64,000 nt of DNA. It comes from Gammaproteobacteria bacterium. Lineage in GTDB: Bacteria > Pseudomonadota > Gammaproteobacteria > GRL18. Within the stretch, counting starts at the first letter, position 1, and every line of letters starts with the position of its first letter. Under the pieces are notes generated by a model. It saw nothing but the letters and a program-made list of their open reading frames with translations. It was not told the DNA's origin and did no database searches. This document shows positions 15,392-25,031 of this stretch, in pieces. The position numbers and the translations under genes are program-made. The stretch is from the NCBI GenBank assembly GCA_016744995.1, contig JADGDG010000001.1, positions 412,011-476,010 on the forward strand. The letters are read 5' to 3'.

Positions 15392-17740
15392 TCAGGCTTC
15401 CACTAAGGCAGCCATATCATATATTTTGTTTTCAAGTTCAATCTTTTCAACTTCAACATAAACGCTGCTTTCTTTAAATGGGGATAATTGATTAATATCT
15501 TCAGCAGCAATGGTTAAATCCTGCCGGGTTAATATAACAAAATCATCGCCCTGATAGCGCATTATTAATGCGTTGGAATATTGATTTTTTAATAATTGAG
15601 CAACATTGATTAATAGTTGACTGCCATTGTCCCAGCCCTCCATGTGATTATATTTTGAAAAATCCCTTAGAAGAATAAAATTAACACAGTTATGTTCTCT
15701 CTCAGGGTTTGATAAGACAACTTGAAAATAACTTTCATTGTACAACTCAGTTAATGCATCCTGAAAAAAGTAGGAAAAACGTTTTCCTTCCAGATCTGAA
15801 TGGGGGATCTGGCTTGTTTGTTCTACTTCAACGCCTTTGAGAACATCACAGGCAACTCTGGCAACTTCTGGGTGAAATTGTGTACCCGACAGATTCCTTA
15901 TTTCATCTAAGGCTTCATCAATCTCTTTTCTTGGCTTATAAATTCGATTGGTTGTCATAGCATCAAAAGCATCAGCTAAAATCATAATATGTGAAACTAA
16001 TGGAATTTCATCTGGCGACTTTGTTTTAGGGTAGCCCTTGCCATCATATCTGGAATGATGATATTTGATGATCTCAGCCAGTCCTTTGTACATTTCAACT
16101 TTTGAAAGCATATTATAGCCTGCCTTTGAGTGTTGTTTAATCAGCTCATACTCAAGCAGGTTTAACTTTCCAGGCTTAAGCAAGACAGCATCCGGTGTAG
16201 CAACCTTTCCAATGTCATGCAAAATAGCAGCTTTTTCTAAACGATTCACCTCTTCAGGGGAGATCCCCATTGCAATGGCAATTTTCTTACAATATTGAGC
16301 GACTCGAATGGTATGACCTGCAGTATAAGTATCTCGTTGCTCAATGATGTCAACAAATGCCAGGATTGTTTCTTCATAGTTAGAAATTTTTTCATATTCC
16401 ATCTCCTTCAAGGTACTTTCTTGTTGACTGGCATGTAAAATCAGGCTTAAATCAGTTGCAAGGCTTTCCAGAACTTTAATTTCTTCAATTTCAAAACCGT
16501 CTTGCCTATCGATATAGACATTTAATACACCTAACAGATTATCATCATCATGGGTATTTAGAGGAATAGAAATGGTCCAGTGGATCTGGTAGTCATATTC
16601 TCGACGGGTTTGATTTGTTGTATCGGACGGCTTATTAAATTGTTCAATAATAGTCCTGTTAGTCTTAATTGCTTTTAAGGCAGTTAAATTTTTTAGTTTT
16701 TCATCACCCTCCAGGCTATAAACCAGTCCATCAATAATTTTTTTCTCATCCGTCGATTTGTATGCGACTTCAAGCAAATTATCATTAATAAGTCCTATCC
16801 AGATAAAACGGTAATTATGGTGTTGTGCAAGCCGCTCAACACTATCTTTGAGAATATTATTTAATGAAAAAGAAGTGAGTAATAAGGCATTGACATCAGA
16901 AACTGTTCTCAACACCTCCTTGATATATTGTTCTTGCTGAACCATTACTTTTAATGAATGGGTTCTCTGATCAACTTTTTTCTCAAGAGAAGCATTAACA
17001 CGTTCAATCTCCTGTTGATGTTTATAAAATAATTCAACAAACCAGATGAAGAGAATAATTGATGATAATGCTATTGCTATTATGCTGATATTAATAGTAA
17101 GAGTTTGTGAATTTAATACCGCCATCTCTTGCTTGAAAATATCACTTGGAATAGAAACTCGTATTCCACCCCGAACATCACCTTCCTGATAACCTTGTTT
17201 TTTATGACAGTTGAGACAAGTTTTTCCAACCAGCAAACTGCCCATAAAGTTAAAACTTTGTCCATTTTGGGTGAATTTATAAAAATACGATTGCTTCTTA
17301 TGATCCTCAAAATAAACTAAGGCTTCACGTTCAAATTCATCAGCTATATTGTCAGGATTTAGTGGATTCAAACTCGTGATCCGGTAGAAATATTTTCTTT
17401 TTTTATTGGAAATTTCTGATATCTGACGTGTCATCCAGGCAGGATTTATTTTTATTAATTGCACACCATCTGCAGTGAGTAAAGTATTATTTTTTAAGTG
17501 TGGATTCGGCTTAATTCCACCTTTTGGCTTAACGTAGACACCTCCGAACATAGCATTCCAGGCTCTGGTATCAACCATATTATCAAAATGAGCAATGGCT
17601 TCCTGGAGTAATTTTTGTTGTATTAATGCCGCTTGTTTTTGTTTAACTTCATGATTATTAAATAGCATCGCTGAGGCTATAATCAGGACAATAAGACTAA
17701 AAACAATTTTTACCTTATTTTTATTGATATTTATATTCAT
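15392..17740 (-). CDS. Haem-sensor HD-GYP c-di-GMP phosphodiesterase
   Basis: 782 residues. Membrane segment 10-28; a periplasmic DUF3365/Tll0287-like domain with one c-type haem motif CLNCH (Cys175-His179); second membrane segment ~214-236; a GAF domain (~270-435); and an HD-GYP domain with AAILHDIGK, then HHSRYDGKGYP (the usual HHExxDGxGYP has Glu where Ser stands here), and FDAMTTNR-Y. The last ~130 residues look like a GGDEF fold lacking the GGDEF motif. The likely activity is hydrolysis of cyclic di-GMP, gated by haem redox state or gas binding in the periplasm. It is monocistronic and converges on the cyclase-lipoprotein pair. Confidence 0.85.
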   Translation of the reverse strand: MNININKNKVKIVFSLIVLIIASAMLFNNHEVKQKQAALIQQKLLQEAIAHFDNMVDTRAWNAMFGGVYVKPKGGIKPNPHLKNNTLLTADGVQLIKINPAWMTRQISEISNKKRKYFYRITSLNPLNPDNIADEFEREALVYFEDHKKQSYFYKFTQNGQSFNFMGSLLVGKTCLNCHKKQGYQEGDVRGGIRVSIPSDIFKQEMAVLNSQTLTINISIIAIALSSIILFIWFVELFYKHQQEIERVNASLEKKVDQRTHSLKVMVQQEQYIKEVLRTVSDVNALLLTSFSLNNILKDSVERLAQHHNYRFIWIGLINDNLLEVAYKSTDEKKIIDGLVYSLEGDEKLKNLTALKAIKTNRTIIEQFNKPSDTTNQTRREYDYQIHWTISIPLNTHDDDNLLGVLNVYIDRQDGFEIEEIKVLESLATDLSLILHASQQESTLKEMEYEKISNYEETILAFVDIIEQRDTYTAGHTIRVAQYCKKIAIAMGISPEEVNRLEKAAILHDIGKVATPDAVLLKPGKLNLLEYELIKQHSKAGYNMLSKVEMYKGLAEIIKYHHSRYDGKGYPKTKSPDEIPLVSHIMILADAFDAMTTNRIYKPRKEIDEALDEIRNLSGTQFHPEVARVACDVLKGVEVEQTSQIPHSDLEGKRFSYFFQDALTELYNESYFQVVLSNPEREHNCVNFILLRDFSKYNHMEGWDNGSQLLINVAQLLKNQYSNALIMRYQGDDFVILTRQDLTIAAEDINQLSPFKESSVYVEVEKIELENKIYDMAALVEA

Positions 17741-17895
17741 AATTTATAACAGCAAGGTCAGTTAATTATTTATAGAATCTTATTTCGACTCTATTGGACT
17801 ATTAAATCCATTAAAAATGTAGTTGATTTATTATAAGTTGTTTGGCAAACCATGTTCAACATTAAAGCACTTATAAATATTTGAATTAGTGAAAA

Positions 17896-18810
17896 TTAGT
17901 GATTAGATTTTTTTCTGGCTCTGGGGTGTGCCTTGTCATAAACATCAGCCAGGTGCTGGAAATCGAGATGGGTATAGATTTGTGTGGTGGAAATATCTGC
18001 ATGGCCCAGTAACTCCTGTACAGCCCTTAAATTACCACTGGACTCCAATAAGTGACTGGCAAAAGCGTGGCGGAGCATGTGAGGATGCAGATGCACGGGC
18101 AGACCTTGATCAGTGGCCATTTTATTCAGACGCTGTTGTACACCTCGTGGAGTAATGCGCGTACCAAAGCGCGACACAAAGACCGCCTGCTCATCAGGCT
18201 TAGCCAGTTCGCCTCTCACTTTCAGCCATTCATTCAATGCCTGCACGGCTTTTTTCCCAATGGGTAACTCACGCTCTTTATTGCCCTTACCTAAGACTCT
18301 AAGCTGATGATCCTGTAGTTTAAGATCAAGCTTATCGATATTGGTTAATTCTGACAGGCGTAAACCGGAAGAGTAAAATAGCTCAAACATTGCCCTGTCT
18401 CGGATCAACAAAGGGTCATTATCACCTTTGTGAAGTAGTTGCTCAAGCTGCTCGATATCAGGCGCTCTGGGTAATTTTCGGCGGCTTTTGGGGGCAGTGA
18501 CACCATTGAGCGGATTATTTGCAGCAAGTTGTTCTTTTATCAGGTATTCATACAAACGCCGCAATGATGAAAGCTGCCGCTGAATGGTTTTTCCAGAGAG
18601 GTTTTTCCGATGCTGTCGAGCAACATAGGCACGATATTGGTGACTGTTGATTTGCTGCCAGGAGCTGATTTTCTTTCCGAGGTGTTGCTCATCTTGCGTA
18701 AAATATTCAATTGCCTGGTTCAAATCACGCTGATAACTGGATAAAGTATTAGTGGAGAGTTGACGCTCAATTTTCAGATAAAGAATAAATGCATCAACTG
18801 TTTTTTTCAT
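17896..18810 (-). CDS. xerC: XerC tyrosine recombinase
   Basis: 304 residues, usual length. N-terminal SAM-like core-binding domain (1-95), catalytic domain with Arg151 (SSGLRLSEL), HPHMLRHAFASHLLE (His244, Arg247), GHADISTTQIYTH (His270) and nucleophile Tyr279. With XerD it resolves chromosome dimers at dif. Third gene of the dapF-DUF484-xerC operon; its start overlaps the stop of the DUF484 gene by four bases. This conserved gene order is the main reason to call XerC rather than XerD. Confidence 0.95.
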   Translation of the reverse strand: MKKTVDAFILYLKIERQLSTNTLSSYQRDLNQAIEYFTQDEQHLGKKISSWQQINSHQYRAYVARQHRKNLSGKTIQRQLSSLRRLYEYLIKEQLAANNPLNGVTAPKSRRKLPRAPDIEQLEQLLHKGDNDPLLIRDRAMFELFYSSGLRLSELTNIDKLDLKLQDHQLRVLGKGNKERELPIGKKAVQALNEWLKVRGELAKPDEQAVFVSRFGTRITPRGVQQRLNKMATDQGLPVHLHPHMLRHAFASHLLESSGNLRAVQELLGHADISTTQIYTHLDFQHLADVYDKAHPRARKKSNH

Positions 18811-19559
18811 ATAAAAGCACTGAGTCTATGACTTAATGTTTCACCAAGACGTTCTAAAAATAGTGTCCCCATATCTGCATTAAAGCGTCGAACATTATGG
18901 CTGCCCAAGACTAAAGCACCAAAGCAATTATTTTTTTCAATGAAAAGAGGAATAATTGCTAAAGAAGTAATGGATGAAGATTGTTCATCAAATAATTCAT
19001 CCAATGGGATTTTTTTGAAAAAACCACACATCGGTTTACGGGTGTTGAGAAGTTTGTCTAACTCAGTCTCTAAAAGTGTTCCGCTTTGCATAAAAAGATG
19101 CTCAGGCTGATCGCTTTGTGGTTCAATCGATAATTTAAGTGCCACTGTATCCACAGAAAATTCATCACATAAGACTTCATTCAGGGCCACCTCACAGGCA
19201 TCAATCCCCGTACAGCCCATCAATGAAAGACTCAATTTATGCATTCTCAGGTTGGACTGCTCATTTTCTTTAGCAATAGCCACAAGCTCGGCCAGTTGAG
19301 ATTTGTGTTGAGAATTTTGTTCTCTGAGTATGCTCACCTGTCGTTCTATTAATGACACAGCATCACCACTGGCATGAGCAATTTCCAAAGAAGCTAAAAG
19401 TGCTGCATGCTGATCAAAAAAATCCGCATGTTCTGCTAAATACTCCACCGTAATTTGTTCTTTATTGATTTCTGGATCAGACGATCCTTCCGCTGCCAGT
19501 TGCTGTCCTTTTTCATCAGGGTTTACTGCTTGTTTTTCTAGTTCACTCGTTGAATTCAT
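18807..19559 (-). CDS. DUF484 family protein (GAF-like)
   Basis: 250 residues. An N-terminal extension rich in Glu/Gln, then VAEYLAEHADFFDQHAALL-type sequence, a coiled coil (SLIERQVSILREQNSQHKSQLAELVAIAKENE), and a GAF-like domain ending GALVLGSHNVRRFNADMGTLFLERLGE. DUF484 proteins sit between dapF and xerC in most gammaproteobacteria; their function is unsettled. Four-base overlaps with both neighbours indicate translational coupling across the operon. Confidence 0.9.
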   Translation of the reverse strand: MNSTSELEKQAVNPDEKGQQLAAEGSSDPEINKEQITVEYLAEHADFFDQHAALLASLEIAHASGDAVSLIERQVSILREQNSQHKSQLAELVAIAKENEQSNLRMHKLSLSLMGCTGIDACEVALNEVLCDEFSVDTVALKLSIEPQSDQPEHLFMQSGTLLETELDKLLNTRKPMCGFFKKIPLDELFDEQSSSITSLAIIPLFIEKNNCFGALVLGSHNVRRFNADMGTLFLERLGETLSHRLSAFI

Positions 19560-20419
19560 AATGTTATTTGACCTTCATAAACAAAACTGGCCGGACCAGT
19601 CATCATCAGGGAGTTTTTGCCCTGATGCCATTGTATGTGTAAATTTCCTGCCGGTAAAATGACCTCAACCTGCTCTGCAAGCCAGCCTCGTATCATACCA
19701 TTGGCCACAGCGGCACAGGCCCCCGTTCCACATGCCAGAGTCTCGCCTGAACCACGCTCATAAACTCTCAGCCGGATCTGTTCCCGGTTGATAATTTGCA
19801 TGAAACCGACATTAACCCGATTAGGGAAACTGGCATGTGACTCCAGTATTTTTCCAATCTGCTGCACAGGGTAGCAATCAATATCATCGACTTTTATCGT
19901 AATATGCGGATTACCCATAGAAACAGCGGAAAATTCGACCGATTCAATTCCGTTGCCTGTATCAACAGCAAGAGTATAACGATTATTACTCTGAGAATCA
20001 CCTGCTGCGGGGATAAAAGGCAGTTGTTCCGGCTTAAATTGCGGCTTGCCCATATCGACAGTGACTAGTCCCTGCTTATTGATTGTTAATTGAATAATGC
20101 CGCCATAAGTTTCAACAATAATTGTCTCTTTGCTGGTCAGTTTTTTTTCCCGGACAAAACGGGCAAAACAGCGTGCACCATTGCCGCACTGTTCAACTTC
20201 ACTGCCATCAGCATTAAATATGCGATATTTAAAGTCAATAATTTGTCTATCAGCCTGATCAGGTGCTTCAACGATAAGTAATTGATCGCAGCCCACACCA
20301 AAACGCCGATCGGCAATAAAGCGTACCTGCTCAGCAGTTAATTCAATCTGTTGTGAGACAGCATCAATGACCACAAAATCATTACCCAGGCCATGCATTT
20401 TGGTAAAACTGAGTTGCAT
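19556..20419 (-). CDS. dapF: Diaminopimelate epimerase
   Basis: 287 residues. Both catalytic cysteines are present in their motifs, EQCGNGARCFARF and ETLACGTGACAAV, with the MHGLGNDFVVID start and MGNPHITI in the middle. It converts LL- to meso-diaminopimelate for lysine and peptidoglycan synthesis. First gene of the dapF-DUF484-xerC operon, on the minus strand with dinB upstream. Confidence 0.97.
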   Translation of the reverse strand: MQLSFTKMHGLGNDFVVIDAVSQQIELTAEQVRFIADRRFGVGCDQLLIVEAPDQADRQIIDFKYRIFNADGSEVEQCGNGARCFARFVREKKLTSKETIIVETYGGIIQLTINKQGLVTVDMGKPQFKPEQLPFIPAAGDSQSNNRYTLAVDTGNGIESVEFSAVSMGNPHITIKVDDIDCYPVQQIGKILESHASFPNRVNVGFMQIINREQIRLRVYERGSGETLACGTGACAAVANGMIRGWLAEQVEVILPAGNLHIQWHQGKNSLMMTGPASFVYEGQITL

Positions 20420-20452
20420 CTATGTTCCATATTAATATTAAATATTTGATGA

Positions 20453-21571
20453 TTATAGCGGCGCTCTGGGTTTATTGGTGTGCAATAAATCCAGTTCCAG
20501 CTGCTGCATCACTAAATTTTCTACACCTGCTCCCTGAGAAGGCTCTGCAAAGGAAGATAAGCTGATACCCAGCAGGCGGACTTTTCTCTGACCCGCATCT
20601 GTTTTCATCAGTAACATTCTACACAGTGAATAGATGGTATCATAGTCATTTATTTTACGCTCAATGGTCTTGCTTCGGGTCACCTGTACAAAGTCATCGT
20701 ATTTGACTTTCAGGGTAATAGTTTTACCTTTTATTTTCTTTTTGAGTAAATCATCACTTACCTCCTTAGCCAGAGAAGACATTTGTTTTAATAGCTCATC
20801 CATATCTGAGAGATCATTTATAAATGTGGTTTCACTACCCAATGACTTTCTCTCCCGAAAAGCATTCACCTCTCTTTTATCAAGGCCTCGGGCTATCTGG
20901 TAATAAAAGGAACCAGCCTTACCAAAGTTTTGCAGTAAAAAATCCAAAGATTTTTCTTTTAAATGGGCACCATTTTCAATACCCAAAGCTCTCATCTTTC
21001 TTTCTGTTGCCTGGCCAACGCCATAAAAACGACCAATAGACAACTGTGCAACAAAAGCTTCCCCTTCTTCTGGTAAGACCACTTTAATGCCATCTGGTTT
21101 ATTAATATCAGAGGCAATTTTGGCAATAAATTTATTATAAGACACCCCTGCTGAAGCAGTCAGTCCTGTTTTCTGCTTGATCTGCTGGCGAATAGCCTGA
21201 GCAATACGAGTTGCAGAGGGGTTATTCACTTTATTCTCGGTTACATCAAGATAGGCTTCATCCAGGGACAAAGGTTCTATTAAATCTGTATACTGAGCAA
21301 AAATAGCATGTATTTGTTGTGAAACTTCACGATAGGCTGAAAACCTTGGTTTAACAAAAACAGCCTGAGGGCATTTTCGATAAGCCTGAGAGCAGGGCAT
21401 GGCAGAGTGAATGCCATATTGCCGGGCTTCATAGCTGGCTGCTGCCACAACACCCCGACTATCAGGCTTGCCGCCGACAACAACGGGTCGCTTTTGCAGC
21501 GCTGGATTGTCCCTTTGTTCTACCGAAGCAAAGAAGGCATCCATATCAATGTGGATAATTTTTTTTATCAT
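20453..21571 (-). CDS. dinB: DNA polymerase IV (Y-family)
   Basis: 372 residues, slightly longer than the usual ~350. Catalytic acidic residues in IIHIDMDAFFASVEQ and LSLDEAYLDVT, the helix-hairpin-helix region (YGVGQATERKMRALGI) and the little-finger domain starting near KSLGSETTF. A translesion polymerase, usually under LexA control; I did not find a convincing LexA box between it and the divergent hemW. The C-terminus lacks an obvious clamp-binding pentapeptide, though QLELDLL is close to one. Confidence 0.95.
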   Translation of the reverse strand: MIKKIIHIDMDAFFASVEQRDNPALQKRPVVVGGKPDSRGVVAAASYEARQYGIHSAMPCSQAYRKCPQAVFVKPRFSAYREVSQQIHAIFAQYTDLIEPLSLDEAYLDVTENKVNNPSATRIAQAIRQQIKQKTGLTASAGVSYNKFIAKIASDINKPDGIKVVLPEEGEAFVAQLSIGRFYGVGQATERKMRALGIENGAHLKEKSLDFLLQNFGKAGSFYYQIARGLDKREVNAFRERKSLGSETTFINDLSDMDELLKQMSSLAKEVSDDLLKKKIKGKTITLKVKYDDFVQVTRSKTIERKINDYDTIYSLCRMLLMKTDAGQRKVRLLGISLSSFAEPSQGAGVENLVMQQLELDLLHTNKPRAPL

Positions 21572-21605
21572 TTATGGTCAGCTGAGTCTGATCCCCGGAT
21601 AAATG

Positions 21606-21641
21606 TACCTGAATCTATACCTGAATCTATACCTGAATTTA
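21606..21641. repeat. Three 12-bp tandem repeats
   Basis: TACCTGAATCTA three times in a row (last copy with one change) in the short divergent space between dinB and hemW, ending 15 bases before the hemW start. It may contribute to the hemW leader; no known operator is recognised. Confidence 0.7.
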
Positions 21642-21656
21642 TAGTAGAATGAAGCA

Positions 21657-22820
21657 ATGCTAAACTTTACCACACTCCCCCCCTTATCACTCTATATTCA
21701 CTACCCCTGGTGTGCACAAAAATGTCCCTATTGTGATTTTAATTCTCATACAGCACCTGTGCAGAACAATAAACAACGTGATAAAAACTACGTTGAAGCT
21801 CTCATCAATGATCTGCATCAGGAGCTTCCCGATATTTGGGGCCGAACCATACAAAGTATCTTTATTGGCGGCGGTACACCCAGTTTAATTGAGCCTGAAT
21901 CCATGCAGCATTTATTAAGTCAGCTCAATGCTCACCTGAAAATCTCTCCTATGGCTGAAATTACCATGGAGGCCAATCCGGGCACAGTGGATCAAACAAA
22001 ATTTACAGAATTTCTTCAGGCTGGAATCAATCGCCTGTCCATGGGCATACAGAGCTTTGATGATCAACTATTACAAAAAATAGGTCGTATCCATGATAGC
22101 CGACAAGCCATACAGGCCATTGAACGGGCACAACAGGCCGGATTTGATAATATTAATCTTGACCTGATGTATGCCCTTCCCGGACAATCACTTAAAGGTG
22201 CCATTAATGATATACAACAGGGTGTTAATTTTAAAACAACACATCTTTCTCATTATCAATTAACCCTGGAGCCCAATACTCTGTTTGCTCATCAGCCACC
22301 CGTGTTACCTGATGATGATCTTAGTTTTGAAATGCAGACTCAATGCCAGCAGGTATTAGCGGATGCTGGTTTCCAGCATTACGAAATCTCTGCCTATGCC
22401 AAAGCTGGCAGAGAATGCCGTCATAACTTAAATTATTGGCAATTTGGAGATTATCTGGGAATTGGTGCCGGGGCTCATGGGAAAATCAGCAATGCCGCCC
22501 AACAAAGCATTACTCGCCGTTGGAAACTCAAGCATCCGCAAAGTTATTTGGAAAACAGTGCAACATCCGATATCATTGGGGGAGAAGAAAAACTTTCCCG
22601 TCATGATATCGGTTTTGAGTTTATGCTCAATGCCAGTCGTTTGACAGGTGGTTTTGATAGTGAACTGTTTTATAAACATACAGGTCTTCCTATCAGTCAA
22701 ATTAAGAGTGGACTGAATAAGGCGGTCAAACTGGGCTTAATAGACTGGCAACTACACCACATTAAACCCACAGAACGGGGGCTTCGTTATCTCAATGAAT
22801 TACAAGCAATCTTCTTATGA
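21657..22820 (+). CDS. hemW: HemW, radical SAM haem chaperone
   Basis: 387 residues. The radical-SAM cluster is Cys19-x3-Cys23-x2-Cys26 (CAQKCPYCDF), the HemW-type CxxxCxxC followed by Phe. Other marks are FIGGGTPSLIEP, LSMGIQSFDDQLLQKIGR and NLDLMYALPGQ. The sequence is HemN-like, but the size and the C-terminal domain fit HemW, the haem trafficking protein, rather than coproporphyrinogen dehydrogenase. The next gene, nnr, starts 26 bases before its stop. Confidence 0.92.
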   Translation: MLNFTTLPPLSLYIHYPWCAQKCPYCDFNSHTAPVQNNKQRDKNYVEALINDLHQELPDIWGRTIQSIFIGGGTPSLIEPESMQHLLSQLNAHLKISPMAEITMEANPGTVDQTKFTEFLQAGINRLSMGIQSFDDQLLQKIGRIHDSRQAIQAIERAQQAGFDNINLDLMYALPGQSLKGAINDIQQGVNFKTTHLSHYQLTLEPNTLFAHQPPVLPDDDLSFEMQTQCQQVLADAGFQHYEISAYAKAGRECRHNLNYWQFGDYLGIGAGAHGKISNAAQQSITRRWKLKHPQSYLENSATSDIIGGEEKLSRHDIGFEFMLNASRLTGGFDSELFYKHTGLPISQIKSGLNKAVKLGLIDWQLHHIKPTERGLRYLNELQAIFL

Positions 22821-24408
22821 CCCATCTTCAGAAAAAGATGATAATCAAGCTCTGGAGTCTGCCTCAACGGATAATCGCTTTGATTATGTCCACTACTGTT
22901 ATTCAGCCAAAGCAGTACGTGAAATTGACTATCTCATGGTCGATCAGGGCTATGTTGACACCAGCTATGAATTAATGAATCGCGCCGCACAATCCATGCT
23001 GGATTTTATCAGTCGGAGTTATTCACATATTCATCATATTACTATTGTCTGTGGCGCAGGTAATAATGCTGGAGATGGTTATGTTCTGGCACGACTGGCA
23101 AGCCAGGAAGACAACGAAGCCCATTTAAAAGTCCATCTTGTATCCATAATCGACCCTGAAAAGCTCTCAGGCGATGCTCATCATGCCTGTCAGGGCTGGC
23201 TTGAAAGCGGTGGCACTATTCATTCACTGGAAGAAACACATTTCACTGCAACTGATCTCATTGTCGACGCACTGATTGGCACAGGATTAAACCGGGCACT
23301 GGAAGACGAGTGGCATGATGCTGCCACCATGATCAATAACAGTTCAAAACCGGTGATTTCGGTTGATATACCATCAGGCTTAAGTGCCGATACAGGTTCA
23401 ACCCATGGGGTTGCTGTCAGAGCCACTCACACAATCACTTTTATAGCACAAAAAATGGGTATGTATACTGCTAAGGCACGCCATTATTGCGGAGAGATGC
23501 ACTTTGCTTCGCTGGGTGTTGCTGACAGTCTTTATACTGATATTAAACATAGTGCCACACTAATGGAGTGGAATGAGATTGCTCGACAACTTCCCTGCCG
23601 TAGTCCCACCAGTCATAAGGGTGACAATGGCCATCTGTTGATCATTGGTGGCGATTATGGCATGTCAGGAGCCTGTCGTATTGCCGGAGAAGCAGCTCTC
23701 AGAGCTGGCGCAGGACTGGTCAGCATCGCTACCCGAAAGGATAATATTAATGCCGTCAACAGTGCCCGCCCTGAGCTGATGGTACATGGTGTTGAAACAG
23801 CACAGGATCTTGAACCCCTGTTAAAAAAAGCAACCGCAATTGCTATTGGACCTGGATTGGGTACACAACAATGGGGTATGGCACTACTTGACCGGGTCAT
23901 AAAATTACTTAAGCATCAGTCTGAAAATAATGTAAAACAAGTAACTTGTGTCATTGACGCCGATGCCTTAAACATTATGGCCCGGCATAATTTTGTGATC
24001 CATGATCCTGAGATTATTTATACCCCTCACTTTGGTGAAGCTTCCCGCCTGCTGCATCACTCAACAGAATTCCCTTCGGTTGAGTCTGATCGCTTTCAGA
24101 TGATCCGAGCTCTCAAACAAAAATACCATGGCATATTTATCTTAAAAGGTGCCGGCACTCTGGTTAATCTGGATGATAATATTTCAATTTGTCCTTATGG
24201 CAATGAAGGCATGGCCAGTGCCGGCATGGGTGACTGTCTGACAGGAATTATCGGAGCATTACTGGCTCAGAAACTGCCCACATCTTATGCTGCACAGCTG
24301 GGTGTTTGCCTGCACGCAAAAGCAGGTGATCTGGCATCACTGGATGGTAAAAAAGGCATGATTGTCAGTGATCTCCTGCCAAAAATCCGACAGCTTACCA
24401 ATGATTAA
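22795..24408 (+). CDS. nnr: Bifunctional NAD(P)H-hydrate repair enzyme
   Basis: 537 residues. N-terminal YjeF epimerase domain (GAGNNAGDGYVLARL, DALIGTGLNR, SVDIPSGLSADTG), then the ADP/ATP-dependent dehydratase domain (HKGDNGHLLIIGGDYGMSGA, AIGPGLG, VIDADALN, LKGAGTLV and GNEGMASAGMGDCLTGIIGALLAQ). It repairs NADHX and NADPHX. About 45 extra residues precede the epimerase domain; a later start is possible, but the overlap with hemW is typical of coupled genes. The PqiA-like gene follows at once. Confidence 0.95.
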   Translation: MNYKQSSYDPSSEKDDNQALESASTDNRFDYVHYCYSAKAVREIDYLMVDQGYVDTSYELMNRAAQSMLDFISRSYSHIHHITIVCGAGNNAGDGYVLARLASQEDNEAHLKVHLVSIIDPEKLSGDAHHACQGWLESGGTIHSLEETHFTATDLIVDALIGTGLNRALEDEWHDAATMINNSSKPVISVDIPSGLSADTGSTHGVAVRATHTITFIAQKMGMYTAKARHYCGEMHFASLGVADSLYTDIKHSATLMEWNEIARQLPCRSPTSHKGDNGHLLIIGGDYGMSGACRIAGEAALRAGAGLVSIATRKDNINAVNSARPELMVHGVETAQDLEPLLKKATAIAIGPGLGTQQWGMALLDRVIKLLKHQSENNVKQVTCVIDADALNIMARHNFVIHDPEIIYTPHFGEASRLLHHSTEFPSVESDRFQMIRALKQKYHGIFILKGAGTLVNLDDNISICPYGNEGMASAGMGDCLTGIIGALLAQKLPTSYAAQLGVCLHAKAGDLASLDGKKGMIVSDLLPKIRQLTND

Positions 24409-24413
24409 GTGCT

Positions 24414-24947
24414 ATGTCTGACGATTATTTATCTGAACGCCCTCAGGCACAAATAACCAATTTTTCTAAACGCTTTCCCATTGCTCGCTGGATCATCAAT
24501 CTGACCAGCTTGTTCACCCTGGTATTATTTATCAGCAGTCTGTTTGCACCCTTATTTACCCTGGATAAATTTTATTTTTTTTCCAATACAATTTCACTGG
24601 TCTCCGCACTTTTCAGTTTATTAGAAGAGGGAAATGTGCTTTTATTTTTAATCATTTTTATTTTCAGCCTTTTATTTCCCCTGTTCAAACTCGGCATTAT
24701 CCTCTATATCTGGAATTCACAGGCAGGCACAACGGTACAACTATTATTAAAATGGATACACCATCTTGGAAAATGGTCAATGCTTGATGTCTTTGTAGTT
24801 GCTTTAATGGTGGTAAGTATTAAATTTGATAGTATTGCTGAAATGCAAATACATTATGGCTTGTATCTATTTTTTACTGCTGTTCTGTTAACCATGCTGA
24901 TCTCTGCAGTCTCAACCCGATTTCTTGAAAAGCATCATGCTTTTTAG
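24414..24947 (+). CDS. PqiA-like integral membrane protein
   Basis: 177 residues with four predicted membrane segments (about 28-48, 70-95, 120-140, 148-168). The sequence TLDKFYFFSNTISLVSALFSLLEEG...FPLFKLG and the HHLGKWSMLDVFVVALMVV helix match a single PqiA domain, known from paraquat-inducible and lipid-transport membrane proteins. It lacks the partner MCE-domain gene (PqiB/YebT) next door, so lipid transport is only a possibility. It lies 5 bases after nnr and ends the operon, facing the convergent peroxiredoxin gene. Confidence 0.75.
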   Translation: MSDDYLSERPQAQITNFSKRFPIARWIINLTSLFTLVLFISSLFAPLFTLDKFYFFSNTISLVSALFSLLEEGNVLLFLIIFIFSLLFPLFKLGIILYIWNSQAGTTVQLLLKWIHHLGKWSMLDVFVVALMVVSIKFDSIAEMQIHYGLYLFFTAVLLTMLISAVSTRFLEKHHAF

Positions 24948-24995
24948 ATATCCTGATGCTCCCTCCCTTTACCCAAATAAATTCTCAGGCTTAAA

Positions 24996-25020
24996 CATCC
25001 CCACACAGAGCATGGGGATG
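24996..25020. terminator. Hairpin between convergent genes
   Basis: CATCCCCA-N9-TGGGGATG, an 8-bp GC-rich stem between the convergent PqiA-like and peroxiredoxin genes. There is no good T-run on either side, so it may be a transcript-end or stability hairpin rather than a classical terminator. Confidence 0.4.
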
Positions 25021-25031
25021 AACGCATAAAA

